The translations under genes and the position numbers were made by a program. 64,000 nt of DNA, taken from contig CAYFOK010000009.1 in the NCBI GenBank assembly GCA_964344685.1, positions 62,001 through 126,000 on the forward strand, given 5' to 3'. This DNA is from Scalindua sp964344685. Lineage in GTDB: Bacteria; Planctomycetota; Brocadiia; Brocadiales; Scalinduaceae. Numbering within the stretch: the first letter of the stretch is position 1; each line of letters opens with the position of its first letter. This document shows positions 53,913 to 62,451 of this stretch, in pieces. Under the pieces are notes generated by a model. The model had not been told where the DNA came from. It was given only the letters and a program-made list of their open reading frames with translations, and ran no database searches.

Positions 53913-54491
53913 TTGAATACATTAAGGAGGAGAGTCGGGAAGGTATTTTGCCTGGGTGTTATTGTATGCATGTTTGCGCTGGTAGGTAGTCAGTTTAATG
54001 TTGCCAAGGCTGAAAAAGGCGGACCTTGCCCGAAAAAAGTCAACGAGTTGTTATATTGGTGTACAGTATGTAAAGAAGTTTTTACCTGGAATGAATGTGG
54101 TAACTTGAAATACATCTGGAATACTAAGGAGCATAAAGCTGGTGAAGAAGTTGCTACGCACAAGATGGAAAAATCTTGGTCATGCATAAGAACAAGGTAT
54201 AATTGCGTTAATGATAAGTGTGAAAATTCTAAAGCCTGCTATGCTTTTAATATAGGCTTTTGTGAAGTGTGCAATGACGATTTAACAGGTACTGCAATCA
54301 GGGCAAAGCTTAATTTTGGTTGCAAAAAATGTGGTAAAGAGTTTAACGAACCAGGTCCAGGACATGAGATCGACCACAAGAAGGAATATGCAGAGCATTT
54401 GCTTACATTTGGAAAATGCGAAGATTGTGGAGAAGAACTTGATACTGTTTGTAAAATGTCTGGAACATGCCCGCATGAACCAGATTTTTAG
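53913..54491 (+). CDS. Cys-rich exported protein of the hydrazine synthase locus, unknown
   Basis: About 192 residues from TTG 53913, which follows AAAGGGGGTGAAGA; a TTG at 53895 is possible. A signal peptide (FCLGVIVCMFALVGSQFNVA) precedes a mature part with four CxxC pairs (WCTVCKE, FCEVCND, GCKKCGKE, KCEDCGEE) and several single Cys. None is followed by His, so they are not heme sites; they look like two zinc-ribbon-like modules. The gene lies 39 bp upstream of hzsBC. A role in assembling or protecting hydrazine synthase, or metal delivery, is inference from position. I do not recognise a named family. Confidence 0.7.
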   Translation: MNTLRRRVGKVFCLGVIVCMFALVGSQFNVAKAEKGGPCPKKVNELLYWCTVCKEVFTWNECGNLKYIWNTKEHKAGEEVATHKMEKSWSCIRTRYNCVNDKCENSKACYAFNIGFCEVCNDDLTGTAIRAKLNFGCKKCGKEFNEPGPGHEIDHKKEYAEHLLTFGKCEDCGEELDTVCKMSGTCPHEPDF

Positions 54492-54530
54492 TGTAGTAAT
54501 TTTATAATTTTATGTTTTTGGAGGTGAAGA

Positions 54531-56603
54531 ATGAAGAAAAAAGCTTGGATATTGGGATTCCTGGGTGCAGGAATGCTATGCTTGGCGCTGGTTCAAAGTG
54601 CTGGTGCTGGCTTTATACAGGGCACAAGGGTCAGGACAGAGCATCCATCCCCATTCCACGTAGCAGTTTCGCCTGATGGTGGTACGTTGGCTTTAGCCAA
54701 TCAGTCAGGTCACAGCGTTACGTTTGTTGATGCGAGATCAAGAAAGGTTACCGGAGAGGTGCCAGTGCAGGTACAGCCGGAAGCCAGTGTATTTACGCAT
54801 GACGGCCGTACGCTTTATGTCTGCAATGCGGAAAGTGATACTGTTTCTGTGATTGATGTAGGAAACAAGGCTGTTGTAAAAACAATTAAAGTTGGTGACT
54901 GGCCTTGCAGTGTTAAACTGTCAAAAGACGGATCTAAGGCTTATGTATGTTGTTCAGGAAGTATGTGGAATACAGTAGATATTATTGATACTGCTATGAA
55001 CAACAAAGTAGGTGAAATCAGAACTTCTTTTTATGGTCCAAGAGATATCGCTATCTCGCCTGATGGTACTACTGCTGCAGTAATTCTTGATACAACTGGT
55101 AAGATCAATAGAGGTGTCGATTTCATAGATCTTGCATCAGGAAGAGTTGTTGAGCACAGAAATATCTATCAGAGTTGTAACCTGAGAGGTGTTGAGTACA
55201 CACCTGATGGAAATTACATTCTTGTTACCATGGAACAGCCAAAGAACTGGTTGCCTGTTTGTGAGGCTGAAAATGCTCAGATTTTCTCTAACAACCTTGC
55301 TGTTATTGAGACAAAAAGAGGTGGTAAGGTAGCATGTTTGCCTCTTGATGAGCATAACAACTATGATGGAAATCCGTATGGCGTAACAGTATCTCCAGAC
55401 GGACAGTATGCTTTTGTTGGTGTCAGGAGTATGCACAGGATAACAATCCTTGATCTGCAAAAGATGGTGGATATCGTAGTTTCTAGCACTCAAGAAGAGC
55501 TTGATGATTTGAAGAACGACTTGACGTTGATGGTTGACTATTTAGTTAAAAGAGTAAATGTAGGTCTTGGACCAAGTTCAGTTGCTCTTTCTCCAGATGG
55601 TAAAACTTGCTATACTGCAAACTACTTTACGAATAGTGTTTCAGTGATTCAGGTAGGTGAAGATCCAGTGGTAGTTGCAACAATACAAACTGGTCCTGAA
55701 TGGGAACCACTCGGAAGAGGTGAGCCGTTAACAGTTCCTGAAGTACACTACAGGGTAAAACACTCTCCATACAAGAGTGAGTTGGTTAGATACGGACAGT
55801 TCCAGTTTAACGAAGCATCATGGACACTGCAGGGTGAGTATTCATGTGCTAGCTGCCACTATGAAAGAGGTCAGACAACAGGCACGATCTGGGACCTTGG
55901 TGATGAAGGTTGGGGTAGCTGGAAGAATACAAAGTACATTAGAGGTGGAAGATACCTTCCTCCGTTCAGACACGAAGGTTTCACAGGGCATCCTGATGAA
56001 ATCGTAGGTGCAACTTCTTCTATTGACAGGGTATGTGGTCGTGACCCTGGATTTGTGTTCAGAAGTGAAAATTTCTCTCCTCAAAGATTAGAGGCTTTGA
56101 TTGCTTACATCAGGTCTTTAGAGTTTACAGGAAGTCCATTCAGAAATGAAGATGGTTCACTGACTGAAGCTCAGAAAAGAGGATGGAAGGTTTTCAGTGA
56201 TCCAAAGGTTGGCTGCATAGAGTGTCATCCTGGCGATCCTAAGAATCCTAGAGCATTGTTCAGTGATGCGCAGACTCATGATGTTGGAACTGGAAGAATT
56301 GGTAAGGATGGTTTCAGGACAACACCAGGGGCTGTGTTTAACACAACAGTTCTAGAAACTGGAGTTGGACCATACAGTGAAGAGTATGATGTGCCTATCA
56401 TAGGGCTTGATCTTGTGAAAGAGTTCGATACTCCTACATTAAGGGATATATACGCTTCAGGTACATATTTCCATGATGGTAGTGCGCAGACTTTGATGAA
56501 TACTATTGATAACACTTGCACAACAAAAGATATGCACGGTATTACATCACATCTGTCTAACCAGGAGTTGAATGATCTTGTTGAGTTCATGAAGGCTTTA
56601 TAA
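54531..56603 (+). CDS. hzsBC: Hydrazine synthase, fused beta-gamma subunit
   Basis: A 690-residue exported protein (signal WILGFLGAGMLCLALVQSAGAG). The N-terminal about 380 residues form a YVTN-type beta-propeller (HVAVSPDGGTLALANQSGHS, IAISPDGTTAAV and similar blades), which is the heme-free beta subunit. The C-terminal about 300 residues are a diheme cytochrome-c-peroxidase-like gamma subunit with CASCHY (439-443) and CIECHPG (562-566) and the DAQTHDVGTGR loop. In Kuenenia these are two genes. Gamma is thought to reduce NO to hydroxylamine, which alpha condenses with ammonium to hydrazine. The protein acts in the anammoxosome. GGAGGTGAAG precedes the ATG. A hairpin separates it from hzsA. 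Confidence 0.95.
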   Translation: MKKKAWILGFLGAGMLCLALVQSAGAGFIQGTRVRTEHPSPFHVAVSPDGGTLALANQSGHSVTFVDARSRKVTGEVPVQVQPEASVFTHDGRTLYVCNAESDTVSVIDVGNKAVVKTIKVGDWPCSVKLSKDGSKAYVCCSGSMWNTVDIIDTAMNNKVGEIRTSFYGPRDIAISPDGTTAAVILDTTGKINRGVDFIDLASGRVVEHRNIYQSCNLRGVEYTPDGNYILVTMEQPKNWLPVCEAENAQIFSNNLAVIETKRGGKVACLPLDEHNNYDGNPYGVTVSPDGQYAFVGVRSMHRITILDLQKMVDIVVSSTQEELDDLKNDLTLMVDYLVKRVNVGLGPSSVALSPDGKTCYTANYFTNSVSVIQVGEDPVVVATIQTGPEWEPLGRGEPLTVPEVHYRVKHSPYKSELVRYGQFQFNEASWTLQGEYSCASCHYERGQTTGTIWDLGDEGWGSWKNTKYIRGGRYLPPFRHEGFTGHPDEIVGATSSIDRVCGRDPGFVFRSENFSPQRLEALIAYIRSLEFTGSPFRNEDGSLTEAQKRGWKVFSDPKVGCIECHPGDPKNPRALFSDAQTHDVGTGRIGKDGFRTTPGAVFNTTVLETGVGPYSEEYDVPIIGLDLVKEFDTPTLRDIYASGTYFHDGSAQTLMNTIDNTCTTKDMHGITSHLSNQELNDLVEFMKAL

Positions 56604-56614
56604 AAGTTCATTAA

Positions 56615-56655
56615 ATAGAGTAATAGTCTCCATTCTCAAGGAGACTATTCTCTAT
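56615..56655 (+). other. Long hairpin between hzsBC and hzsA
   Basis: ATAGAGTAATAGTCTCC (56615-56631) is inverted as GGAGACTATTCTCTAT (56640-56655) with one bulge and an 8-nt loop. There is no U-run behind it, so it probably sets subunit mRNA ratios by processing or stabilisation rather than terminating. Confidence 0.6.
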
Positions 56656-56732
56656 GATGAAATTAATGACTTATTTTATGTTTCATTTATAAAATTAAAA
56701 GTAATAGTAAAAGGAAAGGAGTAAACCAACTT

Positions 56733-59153
56733 ATGAAGAAGGGATTTTTGAAGTCTATGGCCCTGGTTGGTGTTGTTGCTATATGGGGGCTCTTCAGCAG
56801 TGCAGACTGCCAGGCCCAGGTAATGACCGGTGGCCCAAAGCCTGGTAAGGCTATATGGGCTGACTATTGGGGCATGGCAAAAGAGATTCAGGGTGATGTT
56901 GATACTGTTGTATTTACGCAGTCAAAGCCAACAACAGCTGGCGACCCATATCATCAGTACCCGAATTACGTTTCTAACGATAGTAGAATCGTATCTTACA
57001 ACACTAAGACAAGGAGCCTGAAAGTTCTTACAAAGGACTTCCAGAGCGCTTTTGATCCTTGCCTTAACTGGGATTGCACAAAGGTTGCATTTGCAGGTGT
57101 TCACAAAAATGGCGGCGGTTGTCAGATTTGGGAGATGAATATTGATGGTTCAGGTGTCAGACAGATGACTGATGCACCTGGTACATCTAGAAGCCCTCTC
57201 TATTACGCTGCCGGCGCTATTGAAGAAGGTCAGGGTAGAGTTATATCAAGAGACAGGTACTTTGAAGGTGACTGGAGACATCGTGGAGACGTTGAAAAGA
57301 TGGGTTTCTTGATGCTTGCTTATTCACCTGATGGCGTTAAGGATGAGTTTGGTAATGACTATAGCTTCGATATCTACAGACTGGACCCACAGGGTGGAAA
57401 GTCAATGGATAGAATTTGTGGTCACTTGCTGGTAGGTATAAATATGCCTAACTGTGATACTGTCATGGACAAAATTACTTACAACGTAAGCTCAAATTTT
57501 GATCCTACATTAACACGTGACGGTAACATCATGTTCAGCAGTATGCAGGCTAATGGAACACATAATTTTTCCAGAGGTAGCACATGCTTGCTCGTTGACA
57601 ACTGGGATGGTTCTTACCCAAGACACATCTATGGTAACGAAGTTGATGAACAGCCAGATGCACATAAGATTCAGGCAAAAGAGTGTTCAGACGGTTATGT
57701 GTATTATATTGAAGCTTTAGACAGAAACTCAGGTATAGGTAATCTCGCAAGAGTAAGCTGGACTACTCCTCACTCTAAGACACAGTCCAGGTTGAACCAA
57801 GATGGAAGACTTTACAGAAGTCCACATCCATTACCAGATGGACGTCTAATGGTTTCTGCAACAGAAAGAAGTGATTTTGGTCTTTACTATTTCTGTGTAG
57901 ACAAAGGTACTGTTTCTGAGGTTGTTTATGACGACCCAGAGTGGAATGATCATCAGCCACAGCCTGTTTATCCACGTTACAAACCAAGATGGATAAACTC
58001 ATTTACAGCTGGAAAAGAATTTGGTGTTACAACAGTGACCTATCAGCCGTTTGATCAGGTTAGGGTTGAGGGATATCCTCACTCATGGAGTACAACTATA
58101 TGCTTTGATACTACATTGACAAATCTTCCAATCGGTCCATATCCACATCAGAGGGCTAAAGAAGTTGGTCATGGCGACATCAAAGCTATAAGGGTACTGA
58201 ATGCGATAGTAGCAGATGAGCCGGATCCGAAAAGATATCTGCAGGGAGCTGGTGCACACCTTCTTGGTGGTGCAAAATCAAGTACTAACTCAGGTACTTC
58301 ATTCTCTCAGAGACGTATGTTCGGTTATCAGTACGTAGAAGATGATGGTTCTGTTGTAAGTTCACATCCAGGTGATGAGCCATATTGCACTCAGATTCTG
58401 GATGACAATGGCATGTCAGTACAGACTCAGCTGTCATGGGCATATGTAAGGCCTTATGGTGGAAGAATTTGTACAGGTTGTCACTGGGGTTCTTATGATA
58501 AGAAGGGTTATCTGAACCTTCACACTAAAGCACTTTACAACTGGTGGTTCAGCGATTTGAGCCATTATGATTCACCGTTTATGTGGGCTCACTTAAAGGT
58601 TGACAAGAAAGGTAAATACGCTGGTGTGAAGCATGGTGATGACGTTGTTGTACCTGCTGACGTTTATTATGGTGGTGCTTCTGGTACTACTTCAGCAGCA
58701 GTTGAAGGTCTTAATATTGACAAGTTGAGAACTGTAGACTTCAGAAGAGACATTCAGCCTATCATAGACGCTAAATGTGCTTCCTGTCATGACAGGACTC
58801 AGACTCCAAATCTCAGTGGTAGCACAGAGCTGGTAGAGGTTAATGGCATAGCTGCATTCAGCCAGTCATACAACAGCCTTTTGGCTCCACAGAGAGGCAG
58901 AGATACAAACATTGGTGGAAAGTATGTTAACCCTAGTGCTGCAATAAATAGTCTTCTAATCTGGAGACTTTATGAAGAAGAACTGTCACAGTTTGCTCCA
59001 AGGGCTAATGCTATACCTGTCGGTGGAAGGGTTATGCATAACAATATGTTGACACCAGAAGAAAGATTCTTATTTGTAGAATGGGTAGACATGGGTGCGC
59101 AGTGGGACAATATTCAGGGCCCAGACCCATACCCAGGATATCGCAGCAGATAA
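56733..59153 (+). CDS. hzsA: Hydrazine synthase, alpha subunit
   Basis: The 806-residue catalytic subunit forms hydrazine from ammonium and hydroxylamine at heme alpha-I. A signal peptide (LKSMALVGVVAIWGLFSSADC) is followed by a beta-propeller-like region and two heme motifs, CTGCHWGSY (580-584) and CASCHDRT (682-686). The Tyr four residues after the first motif's His (Y588) sits where I recall the unusual axial Tyr ligand of heme alpha-I in the Kuenenia structure. Length is within a few residues of that protein. GAAAGGAG lies 12-14 bp before the ATG. A strong terminator follows (59206-59250). Confidence 0.97.
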   Translation: MKKGFLKSMALVGVVAIWGLFSSADCQAQVMTGGPKPGKAIWADYWGMAKEIQGDVDTVVFTQSKPTTAGDPYHQYPNYVSNDSRIVSYNTKTRSLKVLTKDFQSAFDPCLNWDCTKVAFAGVHKNGGGCQIWEMNIDGSGVRQMTDAPGTSRSPLYYAAGAIEEGQGRVISRDRYFEGDWRHRGDVEKMGFLMLAYSPDGVKDEFGNDYSFDIYRLDPQGGKSMDRICGHLLVGINMPNCDTVMDKITYNVSSNFDPTLTRDGNIMFSSMQANGTHNFSRGSTCLLVDNWDGSYPRHIYGNEVDEQPDAHKIQAKECSDGYVYYIEALDRNSGIGNLARVSWTTPHSKTQSRLNQDGRLYRSPHPLPDGRLMVSATERSDFGLYYFCVDKGTVSEVVYDDPEWNDHQPQPVYPRYKPRWINSFTAGKEFGVTTVTYQPFDQVRVEGYPHSWSTTICFDTTLTNLPIGPYPHQRAKEVGHGDIKAIRVLNAIVADEPDPKRYLQGAGAHLLGGAKSSTNSGTSFSQRRMFGYQYVEDDGSVVSSHPGDEPYCTQILDDNGMSVQTQLSWAYVRPYGGRICTGCHWGSYDKKGYLNLHTKALYNWWFSDLSHYDSPFMWAHLKVDKKGKYAGVKHGDDVVVPADVYYGGASGTTSAAVEGLNIDKLRTVDFRRDIQPIIDAKCASCHDRTQTPNLSGSTELVEVNGIAAFSQSYNSLLAPQRGRDTNIGGKYVNPSAAINSLLIWRLYEEELSQFAPRANAIPVGGRVMHNNMLTPEERFLFVEWVDMGAQWDNIQGPDPYPGYRSR

Positions 59154-59205
59154 GGATCGAGTTTTAGGTTCTTAAAAGTGCTCGTTTTGAGCATTTAGTT
59201 AGCTT

Positions 59206-59250
59206 AAAGCTGGCATAGCAGGGGTTTGAAAGCTATGCCAGCTTTTTTTA
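59206..59250 (+). terminator. Rho-independent terminator after hzsA
   Basis: AAAGCTGGCATAGC pairs with GCTATGCCAGCTTT (14-bp stem, 12-nt loop), followed by a run of T. Ends the hydrazine synthase transcript. Confidence 0.85.
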
Positions 59251-59270
59251 TTTATCTTTATAAAATCAGC

Positions 59271-59298
59271 TTGACAAGTAAGTGGTTATTAGTATAAT
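59271..59298 (+). promoter_or_regulatory. Consensus sigma-70 promoter of the octaheme gene
   Basis: TTGACA (59271-59276), a 16-bp spacer and TATAAT (59293-59298) match the consensus exactly, placed directly behind the hzsA terminator. The predicted 5' leader to ATG 59522 is about 215 nt. Confidence 0.7.
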
Positions 59299-59326
59299 TC
59301 ACCTTCAATGTTGAAGGGAGGTGATA

Positions 59327-59368
59327 TTGGTGGTTTTTCGCCTAACATCCGTGATGGGTGGTATTTAG
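59327..59368 (+). CDS. Possible 13-codon leader peptide
   Basis: A near-perfect Shine-Dalgarno, GGGAGGTGAT (59316-59325), is followed immediately by TTG GTG and a 13-codon frame ending in TAG at 59366-59368, inside the leader of the octaheme gene. The predicted peptide is short and mostly hydrophobic. It may be a leader peptide or a ribosome standby site. Evidence is only the ribosome binding site. Confidence 0.3.
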   Translation: MVVFRLTSVMGGI

Positions 59369-59521
59369 GTGTAAAATATCTAATTCGTGCAAGTTTCAAA
59401 ATATGATGTATATAGCAATATGAGTTTTTATTGTACAAAGAGGCTTGCTTAATTTGCATTGATTATTTCAAGATGTTGTTATTGTATCTTTTACACTAAG
59501 AAGAAAGGAGATGGAATAAGA

Positions 59522-61093
59522 ATGATACGATCAATAAGAGGCTATTTATTGATGCTGGCAATCATTGCCGGTTGTGCTCTTTTGCCGATGAACTTCTGCA
59601 AAAGTGCTAGTGCTGATGATGCGGCGCCAACGTTTCAGGATGTAGCATCATCAATTTACGGACAGGCTGTTGGAGATGATGATGACGGAACAATGTACGT
59701 CTTCGGATTGACAGCTAGATACACCGGGCCAGATAGAACATTACCTGGTGAAGGTAAGTTTAAAAACATATTTAATTACTTACCTGTAACAGCGATGTAC
59801 TATAACCCTGATGATTACTATGTATCAACACAAAAGGTTGATGGAGAGTTTAAGACTGAAGAGTGTGTTCTATGTCATTCAATCCAGACACCTCGAATAG
59901 TAGTGGACTGGAAAGATAGTAAACACTCAAAAGGTGGAAAGACATCTGCGATGGATGCGGAGCAGGTAGTGGGATGTGATGCATGTCATGGTAACAACCA
60001 TAAGGAATTGACAATGCCTAGCGTCACCACTTGTGGAAAATGCCACGAAAAGGAAAAAAGAGAACATCTTTCCGGTGGTCAGGGTTCACATGGCTCTCAC
60101 ACAATTTGGGATATATCTGTTACCGAATTTGCTTGGCAAATTGGAAAACCTGCGGAAGAAGTAGCCGGATGTGCTCAATGTCATGGTATCGCTGGAAACA
60201 GATGTGACGGATGTCATACAAGACATGAGTTTAAGGCATCAGAAGCTAGAAAACCTGACAACTGTGGTGTCTGCCATATGGGTGTAGACCATGCAGAGTG
60301 GGAATTCTGGAATAACTCTTATCATGGTAAGATTTACGCGACAGAAGGTGATACCTGGGATTGGGATAAGAAGATGAATCCTAAAAATTACCGCACACCT
60401 ACCTGTGCATACTGCCATATAGGTGAAGATGGTAATCACAATGTACAGCATATGGCAACTGGTTATGCACATATGGGTATGTTCCAGCTCGACAGAGGTG
60501 CTCCACAGCATAAAGCAAAGAGGGATGCATGGATAAAGAAATGTCAGGGTTGTCACTCACCTAGATTTGCTGCAGAGCAATTGTATGCTTTTGATGAGCA
60601 GATTCATATCAGTTTCGCTAAATGGCGCGAAGCAGTTGGCGTTATTGTTGGATTATATCTTGAAGGCTTGTTTGATCCAATGCCGGCTGACCTGGCACCT
60701 GACTACACTGGTGGTCACACGATGAATCTACTACCAGGTGGTGCTCCAAGATTCTACAATGTATCAAACATTGAGAGACTTGCAGTTGAGATGATTGTGT
60801 ACCAGGTAACTGCTGTATACAAAGCAGCAGCTCATTTTGCAATTGATGATGTTACCTACAATGCAGGTGCGTTTGTTATGGACAGACAGCTTGTTAAGAT
60901 CAAAGATGAGGCTTCTAAGCTGAGAAGAATTTCTACTCTTGAAAAAGAAGTTGGTATTGAGCATCAGGCTTACGACTTCTGGAAGCATGGTGAGTACACA
61001 GATCTGCTTACCGGTTATAAGAGGCAAGAGGGTGATATAGTCGAAGATGCATGTGACCACGGTGATCATCCTTGTTTTGGTGAAGAACATTAA
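59522..61093 (+). CDS. Octaheme hydroxylamine oxidoreductase-family protein
   Basis: The 523-residue exported octaheme cytochrome (signal RSIRGYLLMLAIIAGCALLP) starts at ATG 59522 behind AAGGAGATGG; TTG 59459 would add a non-signal extension. Eight CxxCH motifs are present, in order CVLCH, CDACH, CGKCH, CAQCH, CDGCH, CGVCH, CAYCH and CQGCH. Spacing is that of the HAO/hydrazine dehydrogenase family. The position where oxidising members have the heme-P460 cross-linking Tyr reads HFAIDDVTYN by eye: an Asp at the expected place and a Tyr three residues later. So it could be a reductive (nitrite- or NO-reducing) or an oxidising member; I cannot decide without an alignment. It has its own promoter and terminator, directly behind hzsA. 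Confidence 0.9.
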   Translation: MIRSIRGYLLMLAIIAGCALLPMNFCKSASADDAAPTFQDVASSIYGQAVGDDDDGTMYVFGLTARYTGPDRTLPGEGKFKNIFNYLPVTAMYYNPDDYYVSTQKVDGEFKTEECVLCHSIQTPRIVVDWKDSKHSKGGKTSAMDAEQVVGCDACHGNNHKELTMPSVTTCGKCHEKEKREHLSGGQGSHGSHTIWDISVTEFAWQIGKPAEEVAGCAQCHGIAGNRCDGCHTRHEFKASEARKPDNCGVCHMGVDHAEWEFWNNSYHGKIYATEGDTWDWDKKMNPKNYRTPTCAYCHIGEDGNHNVQHMATGYAHMGMFQLDRGAPQHKAKRDAWIKKCQGCHSPRFAAEQLYAFDEQIHISFAKWREAVGVIVGLYLEGLFDPMPADLAPDYTGGHTMNLLPGGAPRFYNVSNIERLAVEMIVYQVTAVYKAAAHFAIDDVTYNAGAFVMDRQLVKIKDEASKLRRISTLEKEVGIEHQAYDFWKHGEYTDLLTGYKRQEGDIVEDACDHGDHPCFGEEH

Positions 61094-61122
61094 TCTTCAT
61101 TAGGTAACTTTTGTAGTTTTTA

Positions 61123-61166
61123 GAAGGGTAGCACGGATATTTCTAAACTGTGCTACCCTTTTTTTG
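61123..61166 (+). terminator. Rho-independent terminator after the octaheme gene
   Basis: AAGGGTAGCAC pairs with GTGCTACCCTT, followed by T7. It lies only about 19 bp before the trpB ATG at 61185, so trpBA transcription must read through it or start upstream of it. Confidence 0.8.
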
Positions 61167-61184
61167 TGTCAGGGAGAATATATT

Positions 61185-62426
61185 ATGGAAACCATAACAG
61201 AAAATAATATGAATCTGAGTGAAGCCTTTTATGGGAAAAGTATTCCTGATAAGAGTGGACACTTTGGAAAATATGGTGGGAAATTTGTGCCGGAAACATT
61301 AATGCCGGCACTAGAGCAGCTTGAAAAGGAATATTTAACCGCCAAAAATGACCCTAAATTTAATGAAGAATTAAAATATTATTTAAACGAATATGTAGGC
61401 AGACCATCGCCACTATATTTTGCAAGAAGATTAACGGAGAAATTTAACGGTCCTAAAATATATTTTAAAAGAGAGGATTTAAACCATACTGGTGCACATA
61501 AGATTAACAACACTATAGGACAGGTATTGCTGGCTAATAGAATGGGAAAGAAGCGGATTATTGCTGAAACCGGTGCGGGGCAACATGGTGTTGCTACCGC
61601 AACTGCAGCAGCAATGTTTGGCTTGGAATGTGATGTATATATGGGTGAGGAGGATATACGTCGTCAGTCCTTAAATGTCTTCAGGATGAAATTGCTGGGG
61701 GCAAATGTTGTTCCTGTAACGACAGGATCTAGAACGCTGAAAGATGCGACCAACGAAGCACTTCGAGATTGGATGTCCTCTGTTCTAAATACTCACTATA
61801 TAATTGGCTCAGTAGTAGGTCCGCATCCTTATCCAGTGATGGTAAGAGATTTTCAAATAATAATTGGACAGGAGGCAAGGGAACAGATACAGAAGGCAGA
61901 GGGCAGATTGCCGGATTATATCATAGCATGTGTTGGGGGTGGAAGTAATGCTATCGGGGTTTTCTACCCGTTTATTGAGGATACAGATGTGAAGCTAATT
62001 GGAGTCGAGGCTGGCGGGTTTGGTTTTAATGTTGGACAACATGCAGCTTCGCTTTCCAAGGGTGAGAGAGGCGTCCTTCATGGCAGCTTGAGTTATGTAT
62101 TGCAGGATGACGATGGTCAGACATCTAAAGTCCATTCTATCTCAGCCGGACTGGATTATCCCGGTGTTGGGCCGGAACACAGCTATTTAAAAGATATGCA
62201 CAGAGCTGATTATGTTTCAGTTACCGATGACGAAGCGGTGGAAGCTTTTGGCCTATGTACACGTTTGGAAGGGATAATTCCTGCGCTCGAAGCATCTCAT
62301 GCAATAGCATATACTGCTAAAATTGCACCGACGATTGATAAAGACAAAATTATTGTGATAAATCTTTCCGGCAGCGGAGATAAGGATTCTTTTGAGGTTG
62401 CCGAAAAGATGGGAATAAAATTGTAA
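61185..62426 (+). CDS. trpB: Tryptophan synthase beta chain
   Basis: About 413 residues from ATG 61185; a GTG at 61164 in frame is less likely because AGGGAG lies 9-14 bp before 61185. The PLP enzyme joins indole and serine. Seen: GKFGKYGGKFVPETLMPAL-like N-terminus, the PLP Lys in REDLNHTGAHKINN, AETGAGQHGVATAT, CVGGGSNAIG and GPEHSYLKD, ending with NLSGSGDKD. This is the common TrpB1 type. It is followed 25 bp later by trpA. Confidence 0.96.
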   Translation: METITENNMNLSEAFYGKSIPDKSGHFGKYGGKFVPETLMPALEQLEKEYLTAKNDPKFNEELKYYLNEYVGRPSPLYFARRLTEKFNGPKIYFKREDLNHTGAHKINNTIGQVLLANRMGKKRIIAETGAGQHGVATATAAAMFGLECDVYMGEEDIRRQSLNVFRMKLLGANVVPVTTGSRTLKDATNEALRDWMSSVLNTHYIIGSVVGPHPYPVMVRDFQIIIGQEAREQIQKAEGRLPDYIIACVGGGSNAIGVFYPFIEDTDVKLIGVEAGGFGFNVGQHAASLSKGERGVLHGSLSYVLQDDDGQTSKVHSISAGLDYPGVGPEHSYLKDMHRADYVSVTDDEAVEAFGLCTRLEGIIPALEASHAIAYTAKIAPTIDKDKIIVINLSGSGDKDSFEVAEKMGIKL

Positions 62427-62451
62427 TTAAATTTGATAGGGGCCTGGATAG

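Noticed and set aside
61120..61170. AAGGGTAGCACGG before trpB resembles the T-box riboswitch core sequence
   Set aside because: Only about 30 bases separate it from the octaheme stop codon, leaving no space for the T-box stem I and specifier loop outside coding sequence. The sequence is fully explained as a terminator stem.
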